Positions 7,145 to 15,030 of a DNA stretch of 37,869 nt are shown here, in pieces. The notes under the pieces were generated by a model. The model was not told where the DNA came from and did no database searches. It was given only the letters and a program-made list of their open reading frames with translations. This DNA comes from a virus, in the IMG/VR virus record IMGVR_UViG_3300025928_000022, positions 1-37,869 of that record, one strand, 5' to 3'. The position numbers and the translations under genes are program-made. Position 1 is the stretch's first letter. The number at the start of each line of letters is the position of its first letter.

Positions 7145-7774
7145 ATGGCGCGGCGAAATAAAACGGAAACCGCCGTGGCGCCGGCGACATCGGATCCCCG
7201 GCCTGGCGGAGTACTCGCGCAGGACTACGAGCTGGTCGACGTCTCCCAGTTGCAGGTGCACCCCGACAATCCCCGGCAGGGCGATATCGGCGCGATCGCC
7301 AAATCGATCGCCATCAATGGATTCTTCGGCGCCGTCGTGGTGCAGAAATCCACCAGCCGGATATTGGCCGGCAACCATCGCTTCGAAGCCGCCAAGGGCG
7401 AGGGATTGAAGCAGATCCCGGTGATCTGGATCGATTGCGACGATGCCGCGGCCCTCAAGATCCTGCTGGCCGACAACAAATTATCCGACGATGCCGTGTA
7501 CGATGAAACGGCCCTCGCCACGCTGCTGATGGACGCCCGCAACCAGGGGAATCTGGAGGGAACGGGCTACACGGAAGTCGACCTGGGCGAATTGTTCAAA
7601 CGCATGGGCGACGAGATCCTGAAGGCGGCCGAGCCGGAGGAAAAGAAATCAGGCGAAGGCCGGACGGAGCTCGAGTACCGGGTGATCGTCGAATGCGAAT
7701 CGGAAGAACAACAGACGGAACTGCTCGAACGCTTCGAGGCCGAGGGTCTCGAATGCAAGCCACTCATTTCCTAG
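7145..7774 (+). CDS. ParB/Srx-fold domain protein
   Basis: 209 aa. Residues about 28-120 form a ParB N-terminal domain: VDVSQLQVHPDNPRQGD (DNPR 41-44), then IAINGFFGAVVVQ, and the GNHRFEAAK box (76-83), which in ParB proteins binds CTP or supports nuclease activity. No helix-turn-helix follows, so it is unlikely to be a classical centromere-binding ParB. The C-terminus is acidic. It is followed after 1 nt by the ABC-ATPase/GNAT fusion, so the two probably act together. Confidence 0.75.
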   Translation: MARRNKTETAVAPATSDPRPGGVLAQDYELVDVSQLQVHPDNPRQGDIGAIAKSIAINGFFGAVVVQKSTSRILAGNHRFEAAKGEGLKQIPVIWIDCDDAAALKILLADNKLSDDAVYDETALATLLMDARNQGNLEGTGYTEVDLGELFKRMGDEILKAAEPEEKKSGEGRTELEYRVIVECESEEQQTELLERFEAEGLECKPLIS

Positions 7775-7775
7775 C

Positions 7776-8939
7776 GTGAAAATCGATATAGCCGTCGAGA
7801 CGGAAATCTCGCAATCCACGCGGGCGAAACAGCTGTCGGCCATGTTCGATGTGCCGGCATCCAAGAAATGCTCGCTGCGCTGGTCAGGCGATCTGCCGAT
7901 CGAGGATTTCAACTGGAATGTTGGCTTGATCGTGGGGCCATCCGGATCCGGCAAATCGACCATCGCACGGAATCTGTTCGGTGAAAACTTCGATGTGCCG
8001 TTTGAATGGACGGGCAAGAGCGTCATCGATGATTTCTCGGCCCTGCATTCCATGCAGGAGATTTCAGAAGTCTGTCAGGCGGTCGGCTTCAACACCATTC
8101 CGGCGTGGCTTAGGCCCTACAAAATCCTATCGAACGGCGAGCGTTTCCGCGTCGACTTGGCGCGGCGGCTGCTGGAGCTTCCCAATCCGATCGTCGTGGA
8201 TGAATTCACGAGCGTGGTCGACCGCCAGGTGGCTCAGATCGGCGCGCACGCGGTCCAGAAATTCGCGCGGCGGCTCGATCGCCAGTTCGTCGCGGTCTCC
8301 TGCCACATGGATATCCTCGATTGGCTGCAGCCAGATTGGATCTTTCAGCCGGCGACGATGCACTTTGCCCGGAGGTCGCTTCAGCGACGCCCAACGCTCG
8401 ACGTCACGATCAGCCGGGTTCCTTACGCCGCTTGGAAACTGTTCGCTCCGTTTCACTATCTGACGGGGAATTTGCATCGCGCAGCGACGTGTTTTTGCCT
8501 GTTCATGGGCAATCGCCCGGCGTCTTTCGGGGCCATGCTGCATCGGCCTCATCCCAGGGTCCGGGACATCATGGGGCTTTCGCGATTGGTCACGCTGCCC
8601 GATTGGCAAGGGCTGGGGCTAGCCATGATCCTTGCAGACAAACTGGGCGCGGCTTATAAGGCCATCGGGAAACGCATGCACACCTACCCGGCGCATCCAG
8701 CATTGATTCGCAGCTTCGCAAAATCTGAAAACTGGCATCTGGAAAAAGCCGCCGGCACGTTCGCGCCCTCGACCGGCAACCGTCGACGCCTCGCATTGGG
8801 GCAGAAACTAGTGTCCTCGCGTGGCACTCAAAAGGCCATCGCGGGCGCTGCCGACATGGGCGGGCGTCCTTGTGCGGTGTATGAATACTGCGGCGAGCGA
8901 ATGGAACCGAAACAGGCGGGTCTGATGTTGGGCTTATGA
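7776..8939 (+). CDS. ABC-type ATPase fused to GNAT-like domain
   Basis: 387 aa, GTG start. Residues about 30-195 are an ABC ATPase: Walker A GPSGSGKS (54-61), signature LSNGE (118-122), Walker B PIVVDEF (137-143) and the H-loop SCH (175-177). There is no membrane domain, so it is not a transporter by itself. Residues about 205-387 look like a GNAT acyltransferase, with the acyl-CoA-binding type motif VTLPDWQGLGLA (272-283). Mu phage Mom, a DNA base modification enzyme, is a divergent GNAT protein, so base modification or protein acylation is possible. The partner is the ParB-like protein at 7145. Confidence 0.7.
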   Translation: MKIDIAVETEISQSTRAKQLSAMFDVPASKKCSLRWSGDLPIEDFNWNVGLIVGPSGSGKSTIARNLFGENFDVPFEWTGKSVIDDFSALHSMQEISEVCQAVGFNTIPAWLRPYKILSNGERFRVDLARRLLELPNPIVVDEFTSVVDRQVAQIGAHAVQKFARRLDRQFVAVSCHMDILDWLQPDWIFQPATMHFARRSLQRRPTLDVTISRVPYAAWKLFAPFHYLTGNLHRAATCFCLFMGNRPASFGAMLHRPHPRVRDIMGLSRLVTLPDWQGLGLAMILADKLGAAYKAIGKRMHTYPAHPALIRSFAKSENWHLEKAAGTFAPSTGNRRRLALGQKLVSSRGTQKAIAGAADMGGRPCAVYEYCGERMEPKQAGLMLGL

Positions 8940-9076
8940 TGATCGAATGGACCGAGGTGCTCGAATGGCCCTTCGCGGGCGATTCAAAAGAGGGGTTTCT
9001 GGGGATTGAGCTTCCCGAGCAATTCATCGTCGAGCCAAAACAACCCGAGCCGCCCGCGCATCGGGAAAAACTTTAA
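8936..9076 (+). CDS. possible 46-aa protein, convergent overlap
   Basis: ATG at 8936 overlaps the ATPase stop as ATGA, as in the other joints of this region. The product (MMIEWTEVLEWPFAGDSKEG...) is acidic and protein-like, with a proline-rich end. It overlaps the opposite-strand ASCH gene by 93 nt, which lowers confidence. Confidence 0.35.
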   Translation: MMIEWTEVLEWPFAGDSKEGFLGIELPEQFIVEPKQPEPPAHREKL

Positions 9077-9376
9077 CGGCTTTGGGTCGCTCAGGATCCA
9101 AGCGTAGGGGCCTTCAAACCAGGGGCTGGGATGTTGGAGCACGATTTCCCGCAGATTCACCTGGCCCACGATGCCGCCGCGCTCGAATTCGGCGGGCAGC
9201 GTGATGCCGCGTCCAAGGCACAGCCGCCGGATGCCGGCGACGTCCTTCGCCAGATGCGTACCGGCGTGAATCAGCAGCGGCCCGCGATGGCGCGTGTACC
9301 AAGTGCGGTTCTCCACCGACTTGTGGCCGTTGACGACCAGCCAGGCGTAGGGCTGTTTGATGCTGAGAATTTTCAA
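8984..9376 (-). CDS. ASCH domain protein
   Basis: 130 aa. The start MKILSIKQPYAWLVVNGHKSVENRTW and the HRGPLLIHAG motif (about residues 30-39), followed by GGIVGQVNL, are characteristic of the ASCH superfamily, RNA- or nucleoside-binding beta-barrels that include the N4-acetylcytidine amidohydrolase YqfB. About half of its residues match the ASCH part of the 19358-20092 gene, so the two are paralogues. It is the last gene of a leftward operon and overlaps the clamp-loader-like gene as ATGA. Confidence 0.75.
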   Translation of the reverse strand: MKILSIKQPYAWLVVNGHKSVENRTWYTRHRGPLLIHAGTHLAKDVAGIRRLCLGRGITLPAEFERGGIVGQVNLREIVLQHPSPWFEGPYAWILSDPKPLKFFPMRGRLGLFWLDDELLGKLNPQKPLF

Positions 9377-10260
9377 CGCGCGGCCTCGATCTGTGACCGC
9401 GTCCAGACCCAGCGGCGGCCGTGACGCACGGGCGCGGGCAGCCGTCCCTGTTTGAGTCTCATGTAGACAGTGGCCTGATGGATTCCCAATAGCATTCCCG
9501 CCTGGGCGGCGTCGACCACGTCACCCACTGACACGGATGCGACTGGAACACGCGCGGGCTTCGGCGGCCGCACAGCGCGTGGCTTTTGGTCAATCGCGCC
9601 AGACATGGCGGAATTGACGGAATCGCACGGTAAAGGTACAAAAGAGCCGCCTGCCAGCAGTTCCATTTCGAGCGTCATGATGGCGGATCGCACGTTGAAT
9701 TGATTGTCTCGCAGCATGGCTTCGAAATCGGGCTCCGCACGTCCGGGCGCTTCATTGGCCCAGATGTGTTTGAGCAGCTGGGCGGCCGGCGCGAGTAGCG
9801 TTGGATCGTTCGAGAATTTGACCGTGCGGCAGCGGCTCAGAAAACGCGCCTCAAGCAGATTCGTTTCGTTGGCCGTGAAGATGAAAATAGTTCGAGGCGG
9901 CGCCGCGGTGGTGTCGAGCTTGGACAGGAACGCGAGCTGAGCCGCGCGGCTCATTTGGTCCGCTTCGTCCACGATCACGACATGGAAGCCGGAATTCATA
10001 GGGACGAACCAGCACGAGTGGCAGACTTTGTCCACCGTTTCTAGATCGCACGTGCGGGAGGCGATGTGATGCACTTCGCCGTTGATGGCTTGTGCGAAGG
10101 CCAGCGCCATGGTGGTCTTGCCCAGGCCGGAAGGCCCGAGCAGCAGCCAGGCCGAGGGATAGGGATCGCGTGCCAGCGCAGTCAGCAGGGCGCGCGGGCC
10201 GGCGAGTCCGGCGAAAGCGTCCAGCGTCATCGGACGGTATTTCTCGACCAGGGGCGTCAT
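9373..10260 (-). CDS. clamp-loader-like AAA ATPase with C-terminal HTH
   Basis: 295 aa. Residues 1-200 resemble the small subunit of replication factor C / DnaX: start VEKYRPMTLDAFAGLAG, Walker A GPSGLGKT (42-49), Walker B VVIVDEAD (94-101), sensor 1 IFTAN (127-131) and an SRC motif (142-144) typical of clamp loaders. Residues about 243-293 form an excisionase-like helix-turn-helix (AAQAGMLLGIHQATVYMRLKQG...WVWTRSQIEAA). The clamp loader collar domain seems to be replaced by this DNA-binding domain. GGAGG precedes the ATG, which overlaps the upstream gene as ATGA. Confidence 0.72.
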   Translation of the reverse strand: MTPLVEKYRPMTLDAFAGLAGPRALLTALARDPYPSAWLLLGPSGLGKTTMALAFAQAINGEVHHIASRTCDLETVDKVCHSCWFVPMNSGFHVVIVDEADQMSRAAQLAFLSKLDTTAAPPRTIFIFTANETNLLEARFLSRCRTVKFSNDPTLLAPAAQLLKHIWANEAPGRAEPDFEAMLRDNQFNVRSAIMTLEMELLAGGSFVPLPCDSVNSAMSGAIDQKPRAVRPPKPARVPVASVSVGDVVDAAQAGMLLGIHQATVYMRLKQGRLPAPVRHGRRWVWTRSQIEAAR

Positions 10261-10532
10261 AGGCCTCCATTCGTGGGTTTGAACATCCCGGCGAACAGCA
10301 CCGGTTGAGCCGGGTGCGCGCGATCATGCCGGCGTTTCAGATAGCGCTGCCGCGCGGGGGAATTTTCGTTCAACGTATACACGAGGCGGAATTCGTCGCA
10401 TGGATCGTCCTCGGTGGCCTTGCGGACATTCTTCAGCGGGCCGAAGCGCGAGGCATGCTTGAGTCCGTAGTTCACGCATTGCGGATACTCGGCGAAGACC
10501 TCGCCCCAGGCGAAACTGGCCACGTAGTTCAT
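10257..10532 (-). CDS. hypothetical protein
   Basis: 91 aa, mixed charge, with two Cys residues and an aromatic-rich start (MNYVASFAWGEVFAEYP). No family is recognised. It overlaps both neighbours as ATGA, so it is a translated member of the operon. Confidence 0.55.
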   Translation of the reverse strand: MNYVASFAWGEVFAEYPQCVNYGLKHASRFGPLKNVRKATEDDPCDEFRLVYTLNENSPARQRYLKRRHDRAHPAQPVLFAGMFKPTNGGL

Positions 10533-10717
10533 ACGGTCTTCTCGCCAAGCTCGCGTTTCAGCTCTCTGAGTTTCTCGACGGCGTCATCCCAGGGTCCGTC
10601 CTCGCCGGCAATCTCGTTGGCTTTGTCGGCGCAGCTCGGGCAGAGTCCGTCGTAGCCGTCGCCCAGTTCGTAGCGATCGCCACAGACGCGGCAATCTTCG
10701 TGCAGGTTGTCTTTCAT
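10529..10717 (-). CDS. small zinc-ribbon protein
   Basis: 62 aa; AAAGGAGGCGT before the ATG fixes the start. Residues about 8-26 contain CRVCGDRYELGD...LCPSC, a four-cysteine zinc ribbon; the rest is a charged helix. Likely a zinc-stabilised DNA- or protein-binding accessory. Confidence 0.6.
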   Translation of the reverse strand: MKDNLHEDCRVCGDRYELGDGYDGLCPSCADKANEIAGEDGPWDDAVEKLRELKRELGEKTV

Positions 10718-11067
10718 ACGCCTCCTTTGCCGCCCTGCGCGCGCTGCATCATGAATCGCTCGCCCTGCGCCCGGCACTTGTCGCAGCAGCGCGGATACGA
10801 GCAGCCGAATATTTTACGTTGGCAATGCTGCGGCCTTTCCTGGTGACAGAAATCGCAGCGAAACGTGCCCTCAGTCGGCTGCAAAAACTGGGCATTGAAT
10901 TCCGACAGGCGGCCCGAATTCAGACGGACGTTGACCAGAGCCTGATTTTGATCGGCCGGGTCCGGGCGAACCGAGTCGACCTCGCCATAGAGCGGGATCT
11001 GGGTTTGCAGGTGATAGCGGACCTTGAGGCCCTTGATGAAGCGCGCGCGGGCAGTGCCGTAGTTCAT
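10714..11067 (-). CDS. hypothetical protein with Cys cluster
   Basis: 117 aa. The N-terminal part (to about 75) has a beta-rich look (KVRYHLQTQIPLYGEVDSVRPDP). The C-terminal part holds several cysteines (CDFCHQERPQHC and CSYPRCCDKC) that could bind two metal ions. ATG overlaps the upstream stop as ATGA. Confidence 0.55.
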   Translation of the reverse strand: MNYGTARARFIKGLKVRYHLQTQIPLYGEVDSVRPDPADQNQALVNVRLNSGRLSEFNAQFLQPTEGTFRCDFCHQERPQHCQRKIFGCSYPRCCDKCRAQGERFMMQRAQGGKGGV

Positions 11068-11276
11068 AGCGTGACCTCGCAGCAGATGGGATCGGAAATG
11101 CCGGCGACCTCGGCCATCATTTCGACATGCTCGCGGCTTGATCCGCAATGTTCGCAGTGAACGACCGCGCCGTCGCACAGGCAGCAGTTTTCGCAACGAT
11201 GGCATTCCGGGCATTCCTCAATCCCGCAATTGCAGTCGATGACGTCGGCGTGACAGCACCAGCACCAGGGGTTCAT
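11064..11276 (-). CDS. very Cys-rich small protein
   Basis: 70 aa with more than a dozen cysteines and several His residues (MNPWCWCCHADVIDCNC..., then CPECHRCENCCLC). Probably binds several zinc ions or other metals; it resembles no family I can name. ATG overlaps the upstream stop as ATGA. Its cysteine fraction is exceptional even for this cluster. Confidence 0.55.
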   Translation of the reverse strand: MNPWCWCCHADVIDCNCGIEECPECHRCENCCLCDGAVVHCEHCGSSREHVEMMAEVAGISDPICCEVTL

Positions 11277-11593
11277 AGCGCCCGGTCCATTTCCGCGTGC
11301 AGCGCCGCGCACCAGCGGCATTCGCACACGATCGGTTGCGAGGCGATTTCGAGCAACTCCGCGTCGGTGAAAAAGGGCTGGCCGTCTTTCTCGACACAGA
11401 TGGCCGCGATCAAGTTGTGGCAGCGTTCGCAGCGGCACTCGGCCGCGTGCGCTAGATGATTCAGATTCCGGCGTGCTTCCCGGTCGGCTAATGCGTTGGC
11501 TTGGTCCTCGCGCATCTGATCGTAAGCGTAATCGGGATCCGGCTCGCTGCGCGGGGGATCGAAGCCGGGGTCTTGAGCGCCGTAGGTGTTCAT
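11273..11593 (-). CDS. hypothetical zinc-binding protein
   Basis: 106 aa: an acidic, Pro/Asp-rich N-terminus, then CRCERCHN (about 54-61) and CECRWC (about 90-95), together a likely zinc site. The Shine-Dalgarno AAAAGGAGATGCAGC directly before the ATG is repeated before the gene at 11590-11796. Confidence 0.6.
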   Translation of the reverse strand: MNTYGAQDPGFDPPRSEPDPDYAYDQMREDQANALADREARRNLNHLAHAAECRCERCHNLIAAICVEKDGQPFFTDAELLEIASQPIVCECRWCAALHAEMDRAL

Positions 11594-11796
11594 GCTGCAT
11601 CTCCTTTTCGGACCAGCCGTCCATGTTGCGAGGCTGCGTTGCGGATCGCGCCGTCCAGGCTGTTTAGAGCCGAGCGCAGTTTCAGGGCGGATCGAGGGGC
11701 AATGTCGGGCGTAACGTCATCGCAAATATCGCGCAATCTGTCGCGCGCATGGACGAGCGTCTCCAGCTTTCTGAAGTAGCTCATATCTCGTTTCAT
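11590..11796 (-). CDS. small helical protein
   Basis: 68 aa, basic and predicted helical (RKLETLVHARDRLRDICDDV). It ends in the tail KGDAA, as does the protein encoded just upstream, because both genes finish with the same Shine-Dalgarno/ATGA joint. No family is recognised. Confidence 0.55.
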   Translation of the reverse strand: MKRDMSYFRKLETLVHARDRLRDICDDVTPDIAPRSALKLRSALNSLDGAIRNAASQHGRLVRKGDAA

Positions 11797-11987
11797 GCTG
11801 CATCTCCTTTTGGCTTTTCAGCCGGTTGAATCGCGCGGCCTGGCCGGCGCCGCACGTGCTCCAGATCGGGCTCGATCAGCCCCTCGAAGGGATCGCGCTG
11901 GTCTTCCGATTCCGGAATTTCTTCCTCGATGTCTTCCGACTCGGGCGCTTCGTCCACGTAGCCGGTGAGAAAATATTCAGACTGCAT
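11793..11987 (-). CDS. acidic small protein, leaderless start
   Basis: 64 aa starting MQSEYFLTGYVDEAPESED; the middle is strongly acidic (EDIEEEIPESEDQRDPFEG). First gene of its operon. The ATG at 11987 lies seven bases after the -10 element, so transcription should start at or beside the ATG and the mRNA should have no leader. No family is recognised; acidic phage early proteins often mimic DNA, which is speculation here. Confidence 0.55.
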   Translation of the reverse strand: MQSEYFLTGYVDEAPESEDIEEEIPESEDQRDPFEGLIEPDLEHVRRRPGRAIQPAEKPKGDAA

Positions 11988-11993
11988 GTGTCG

Positions 11994-12022
11994 AGTATAG
12001 ATCACTGCGCAGTGAGTGACAA
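11994..12022 (-). promoter_or_regulatory. promoter with palindromic operator (cysteine-rich operon)
   Basis: On the minus strand, TTGTCA (12022-12017), a 17-nt spacer and TATACT (11999-11994). The spacer holds the perfect 14-nt palindrome TCACTGCGCAGTGA (12002-12015). Related elements stand at 16709, 20359, 24256 and 24409. Confidence 0.75.
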
Positions 12023-12058
12023 CGTCACAGCCTAGCGTGTTTTCCGTATGTTCGGCGC

Positions 12059-12136
12059 GGTCTGTAGGTGGTCTTACATAGTGTTTACCGCGCATTAGGC
12101 TTGATCTGCCGGATCGGTTAGACAGTCGACACGCGA
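12059..12136. repeat. upstream intergenic repeat, copy 1
   Basis: GGTCTGTAGGTGGTCTTACA (12059-12078) is identical to 16777-16796. A second block, GATCTGCCGGATCGGTT then GACACGCGA (12103-12136), aligns with 16820-16853 with a few changes. Both copies lie about 65 nt upstream of a leftward palindrome-type promoter. Confidence 0.7.
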
Positions 12137-12195
12137 ACACGCGGGCATATGCGCGGACCGCATGGCGCATGGTCAAACGTCACGGCGCACAGGCC

Positions 12196-12242
12196 AAAAA
12201 AAGCCCAGCAGGCAAGGCGCATTTGCGCGATGCCCACCGGGC
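12196..12242 (-). terminator. probable terminator of ParB operon
   Basis: On the minus strand, GCCCGG (12242-12237) can pair with CTGGGC (12208-12203) around an inner GCGC-AAAT-GCGC hairpin, and seven Ts follow (12202-12196). It lies about 20-65 nt after the ParB stop. Confidence 0.5.
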
Positions 12243-12262
12243 GAGTGCCGAAGTTGGAAAAT

Positions 12263-13900
12263 CTATGCGGCCGTCTTCGCGGCTTTGATCTCGGCGCGCT
12301 TTTCCTTGGCGAGTTTTTCCTTGGCGCGTTCCGCCGCCCGATGCTGCGCGGCCTTTTGTTTGGTCCGGAGCTGGGCTGCGACCTCGGCGCGGATGACTTC
12401 CGGTTTCACCTTCCAGCGTTTGGCCGCCTGCATCAAATCGTCCGGATGACCGCCCCCGGAATAATAGTGCAGCCCTTCGCCCAGCGCGGCTTCAAAAATG
12501 AGCCGCATCAGATCGTCAGAAGACGCGGCGCGCATCCAGTCCGAAATGGCGTTCTTGTCGCCCAGGTAGCCCTCTTCCTTGCCGGTGCGTTTCTTCGAAA
12601 TCGCTTTGCGGGCGTCGCTGTTTCCCCAGCGCCCGAAAGCCAGCGCCGCGATCAATTGCAGATCGAGCGTTGAGGCTTTCTTCGGATCGAAGGCCGACGC
12701 CGTTTTATCGAGCACGATCTGCCGCGTCTCGCCGTCCACCTTGGAATCGAATTCGCGCTTCTGCTCGGCGGCCAGTTCCTTGGGCGATGAAACGCGCTGG
12801 CTGCTATAGCGGCCCGCGTGCATCGGACAACGCGGATTGGTGCACACGTCGAACTGAGCGCCCACGCGCTCGTCGCCGCGCACCACCAGGGCCGCTTTAC
12901 CGAACGCGCATTTGCCTTTCTTTTTGACTTCGGTCCAGCGATTCGATCCGAGCACCGGCTTGCCGTCGAGCGTTCCGCCGGCGTTTTCGTAGGCGGTCGA
13001 AACGAGGATCGGCTCCTCGCCGCGATTGGCCTCGGCCACCTGCCGGATCTGGATCTTGACGTAGGCCGATTTCTTGGCCTCGAAGCATTTGCGGTCCGTG
13101 CAGACGTCCTTCTTTTTGACGTCCGGAAAAAGCTCGGGCGTGAAGCCGGTCCGCTTCGGACAGACCGTGCAGGCTCCGGCGGCGGGAACCAGTTCGGCGT
13201 CATCTTTGGCGAACGCCGCCTGCGCCAGGTCGAGCATCAATTCCTGGGTGACCCAGTCGCGCAGTTCGCGGGCGGTCTTGATTTTCTGCCAGTTTTCTTT
13301 GCTGGTGATGCGCTTGAGCGCGGTCTTCTGATCCTCGGGCGTCAGACGGGCGATGATATCCGCCATGGCGATGTTGATCACGCCCTCCCAGAAAGCCTTG
13401 CGGGATTCGGCGATCAATCGCAGCAGCGACAGGCGCTTATAGATGTAGGCCAGATCCTTGCCGGTTTTACTCGAAATGACATTGGCGTCATAGCCGGGCC
13501 GCTTCAATAATTCCTGATAGCCCGAGGCTTCATCGAGCGGATGCACATCGACGTGCTGGAGATTTTCAACCAGCAACACTTCGAGGAATGCGTCGTCCGT
13601 CATGGGCTGGATAACGGCTGGCACGAATTCGAGCTTGGCGAGTTTGGCGGCGCGCAGACGGCGGTGGCCCGCTGCGATTTCGAAACCGTGAGCGCCCAGT
13701 ATTTCTTGTTCCGTAGGATCGAGCCAGGGCTTCGAGTCCCGGATCGGGCGGCAGAGAATCGGCGCCTTCACGCCGATGAGTTTGATATTCTCGGCCAGTT
13801 CGGCCAGTTTGACGGGGTCGAAATGCTTGCGATTGTTAAGCGGCGACTCGTGCAACTTCGCCACGGGGATCTGGGAGTAGACAACGGTGTGTGTGTTCAT
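12263..13900 (-). CDS. ParB/RepB/Spo0J-type protein with Cys-rich middle
   Basis: 545 aa. Residues about 7-105 are a ParB N-terminal domain (SPLNNRKHFDPVKLAELAENI, IAAGHRRLRAAK with GHRR at 78-81, then VENLQHVDVHPLDEA). A helix-turn-helix-like KorB/Spo0J middle domain follows (VISSKTGKDLAYIYKRLSLL). Further on is a cysteine cluster (CTVCPKRTGF, CTDRKCFE, later CTNPRCPMH) that may bind zinc. The C-terminus is a long Lys/Ala/Glu helix. Such proteins occur in phages and plasmids for partition or gene control. Last gene of the Ku operon, overlapping the methyltransferase gene as ATGA; no ParA is seen. Confidence 0.75.
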   Translation of the reverse strand: MNTHTVVYSQIPVAKLHESPLNNRKHFDPVKLAELAENIKLIGVKAPILCRPIRDSKPWLDPTEQEILGAHGFEIAAGHRRLRAAKLAKLEFVPAVIQPMTDDAFLEVLLVENLQHVDVHPLDEASGYQELLKRPGYDANVISSKTGKDLAYIYKRLSLLRLIAESRKAFWEGVINIAMADIIARLTPEDQKTALKRITSKENWQKIKTARELRDWVTQELMLDLAQAAFAKDDAELVPAAGACTVCPKRTGFTPELFPDVKKKDVCTDRKCFEAKKSAYVKIQIRQVAEANRGEEPILVSTAYENAGGTLDGKPVLGSNRWTEVKKKGKCAFGKAALVVRGDERVGAQFDVCTNPRCPMHAGRYSSQRVSSPKELAAEQKREFDSKVDGETRQIVLDKTASAFDPKKASTLDLQLIAALAFGRWGNSDARKAISKKRTGKEEGYLGDKNAISDWMRAASSDDLMRLIFEAALGEGLHYYSGGGHPDDLMQAAKRWKVKPEVIRAEVAAQLRTKQKAAQHRAAERAKEKLAKEKRAEIKAAKTAA

Positions 13901-15030
13901 GAGAATAGATTTCCTTGGGCTACGCCGCCAAACAGCGGGCTATCGGTGATGGGTTGTTTGCCCGCGTCGAGTGGACGCGCGCTTTTCTGTGCGAATTCGG
14001 CGCTGACGCGCTGGGCGTCGATGCGCGATTGATACTCAGGGTCAGGGACGCCGGCATCCATGCCGTAATTCGGATCCGGGTCAATGCGAACGGCAGGTCG
14101 ATAGGCGATCACGCGGCAGGCGGGCTTCACGAGGCGAATCAGTTTTCCTGGGCAGCCGGTCTTCTCGAAAGATCCAGAAGGCAGATCCTCGACGTCGGCT
14201 CCGATGCCTTCGATCCAGGACCGGAATTCCTCGGCCTTGGCCGTTGATCGGAAGAAGCCGCTCGGCCCCATCATGGCCACCAGCAGGCCGCCCGGCTTTA
14301 GAAGTTTGTAAGCGTGGACCACGTGGTCGATGTCCTGGAAGTTTTCAAAAGGCGGATTCATCAGCACGCGATCATAGAGACCGCTCTCGGGGCTCACGTC
14401 CAGGAAATCGTGCTCGGGTAACAGCGTGTGATGTTTGAGCGTCAGGATCTCCCGCAAGGACGGATTGATTTCGACCACGTCGACCAGCGCGCCAAGATCG
14501 CGGGCCCAGTCGGCGATCGCGCCCGCGCCCGCTGAAGGCTCCAGCACTTTCATTTCGACCCCGACGTCGGCCAGCTCCAGCATTCGCCGGACCGCCGCAG
14601 GCCGCGAAGGAAAGAAGCCGGGGATGTCGCGCAGCTTCACGTCGACCTCCAGGCGATGCAGCCGTTCTTTGGCCGGATCGACCGGGGTGAGCAAGCTGCG
14701 GATGGCCTTCTGCAATTCGCTCAGTTCGCGCTGCGGCGCGTTGGGATATTCTTCCCGTTCCCGGTCGCAGAACAAAAGGCCGCGGACCGGCACGTCGACG
14801 TCCGACACATAGCGGATCGCCTGGAAGATGTCCGGCAGCGCGCGCGAGTCATGCAGGTCCGCCACCTTGCGCAGAACCTCCTGCATCGTTTGGAGCGTGC
14901 GGCCCTCGCGACGCATATGCTGGTCCTCCTGGGCGCGTTTGCGCGTGTTGGTCAGCCGTTCGCGCAGGCAGTTGTCGATTTTGGGTTGCAGTGCGTCCGC
15001 CTTTTTGCGGAGACTGGTAGATGTGTTCAT
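13897..15030 (-). CDS. DNA N6-adenine methyltransferase (class I)
   Basis: 377 aa; GAAAGGAGC before the ATG decides the start. A helical N-terminal part (1-135) precedes a Rossmann-fold methyltransferase with SAM motif EPSAGAGAIA (164-173), acidic end of strand 2 (VVEINP) and catalytic NPPF (225-228), the signature of N6-adenine or N4-cytosine DNA methylases. No restriction endonuclease is adjacent, so it is likely an orphan enzyme protecting phage DNA or affecting regulation. Overlaps both neighbours as ATGA. Confidence 0.75.
   Translation of the reverse strand: MNTSTSLRKKADALQPKIDNCLRERLTNTRKRAQEDQHMRREGRTLQTMQEVLRKVADLHDSRALPDIFQAIRYVSDVDVPVRGLLFCDREREEYPNAPQRELSELQKAIRSLLTPVDPAKERLHRLEVDVKLRDIPGFFPSRPAAVRRMLELADVGVEMKVLEPSAGAGAIADWARDLGALVDVVEINPSLREILTLKHHTLLPEHDFLDVSPESGLYDRVLMNPPFENFQDIDHVVHAYKLLKPGGLLVAMMGPSGFFRSTAKAEEFRSWIEGIGADVEDLPSGSFEKTGCPGKLIRLVKPACRVIAYRPAVRIDPDPNYGMDAGVPDPEYQSRIDAQRVSAEFAQKSARPLDAGKQPITDSPLFGGVAQGNLFS

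Larger units (their letters stand above)
11988..12262. other. intergenic regulatory region
   Basis: 275 nt with no credible gene. It contains the promoter/operator at 11994-12022, copy 1 of the upstream repeat (12059-12136) and the terminator of the ParB operon (12196-12242). Confidence 0.6.

Noticed and set aside
12818-13510. 230-codon + frame opposite the ParB gene
   Set aside because: Shadow of the ParB gene, which has clear motifs on the minus strand.
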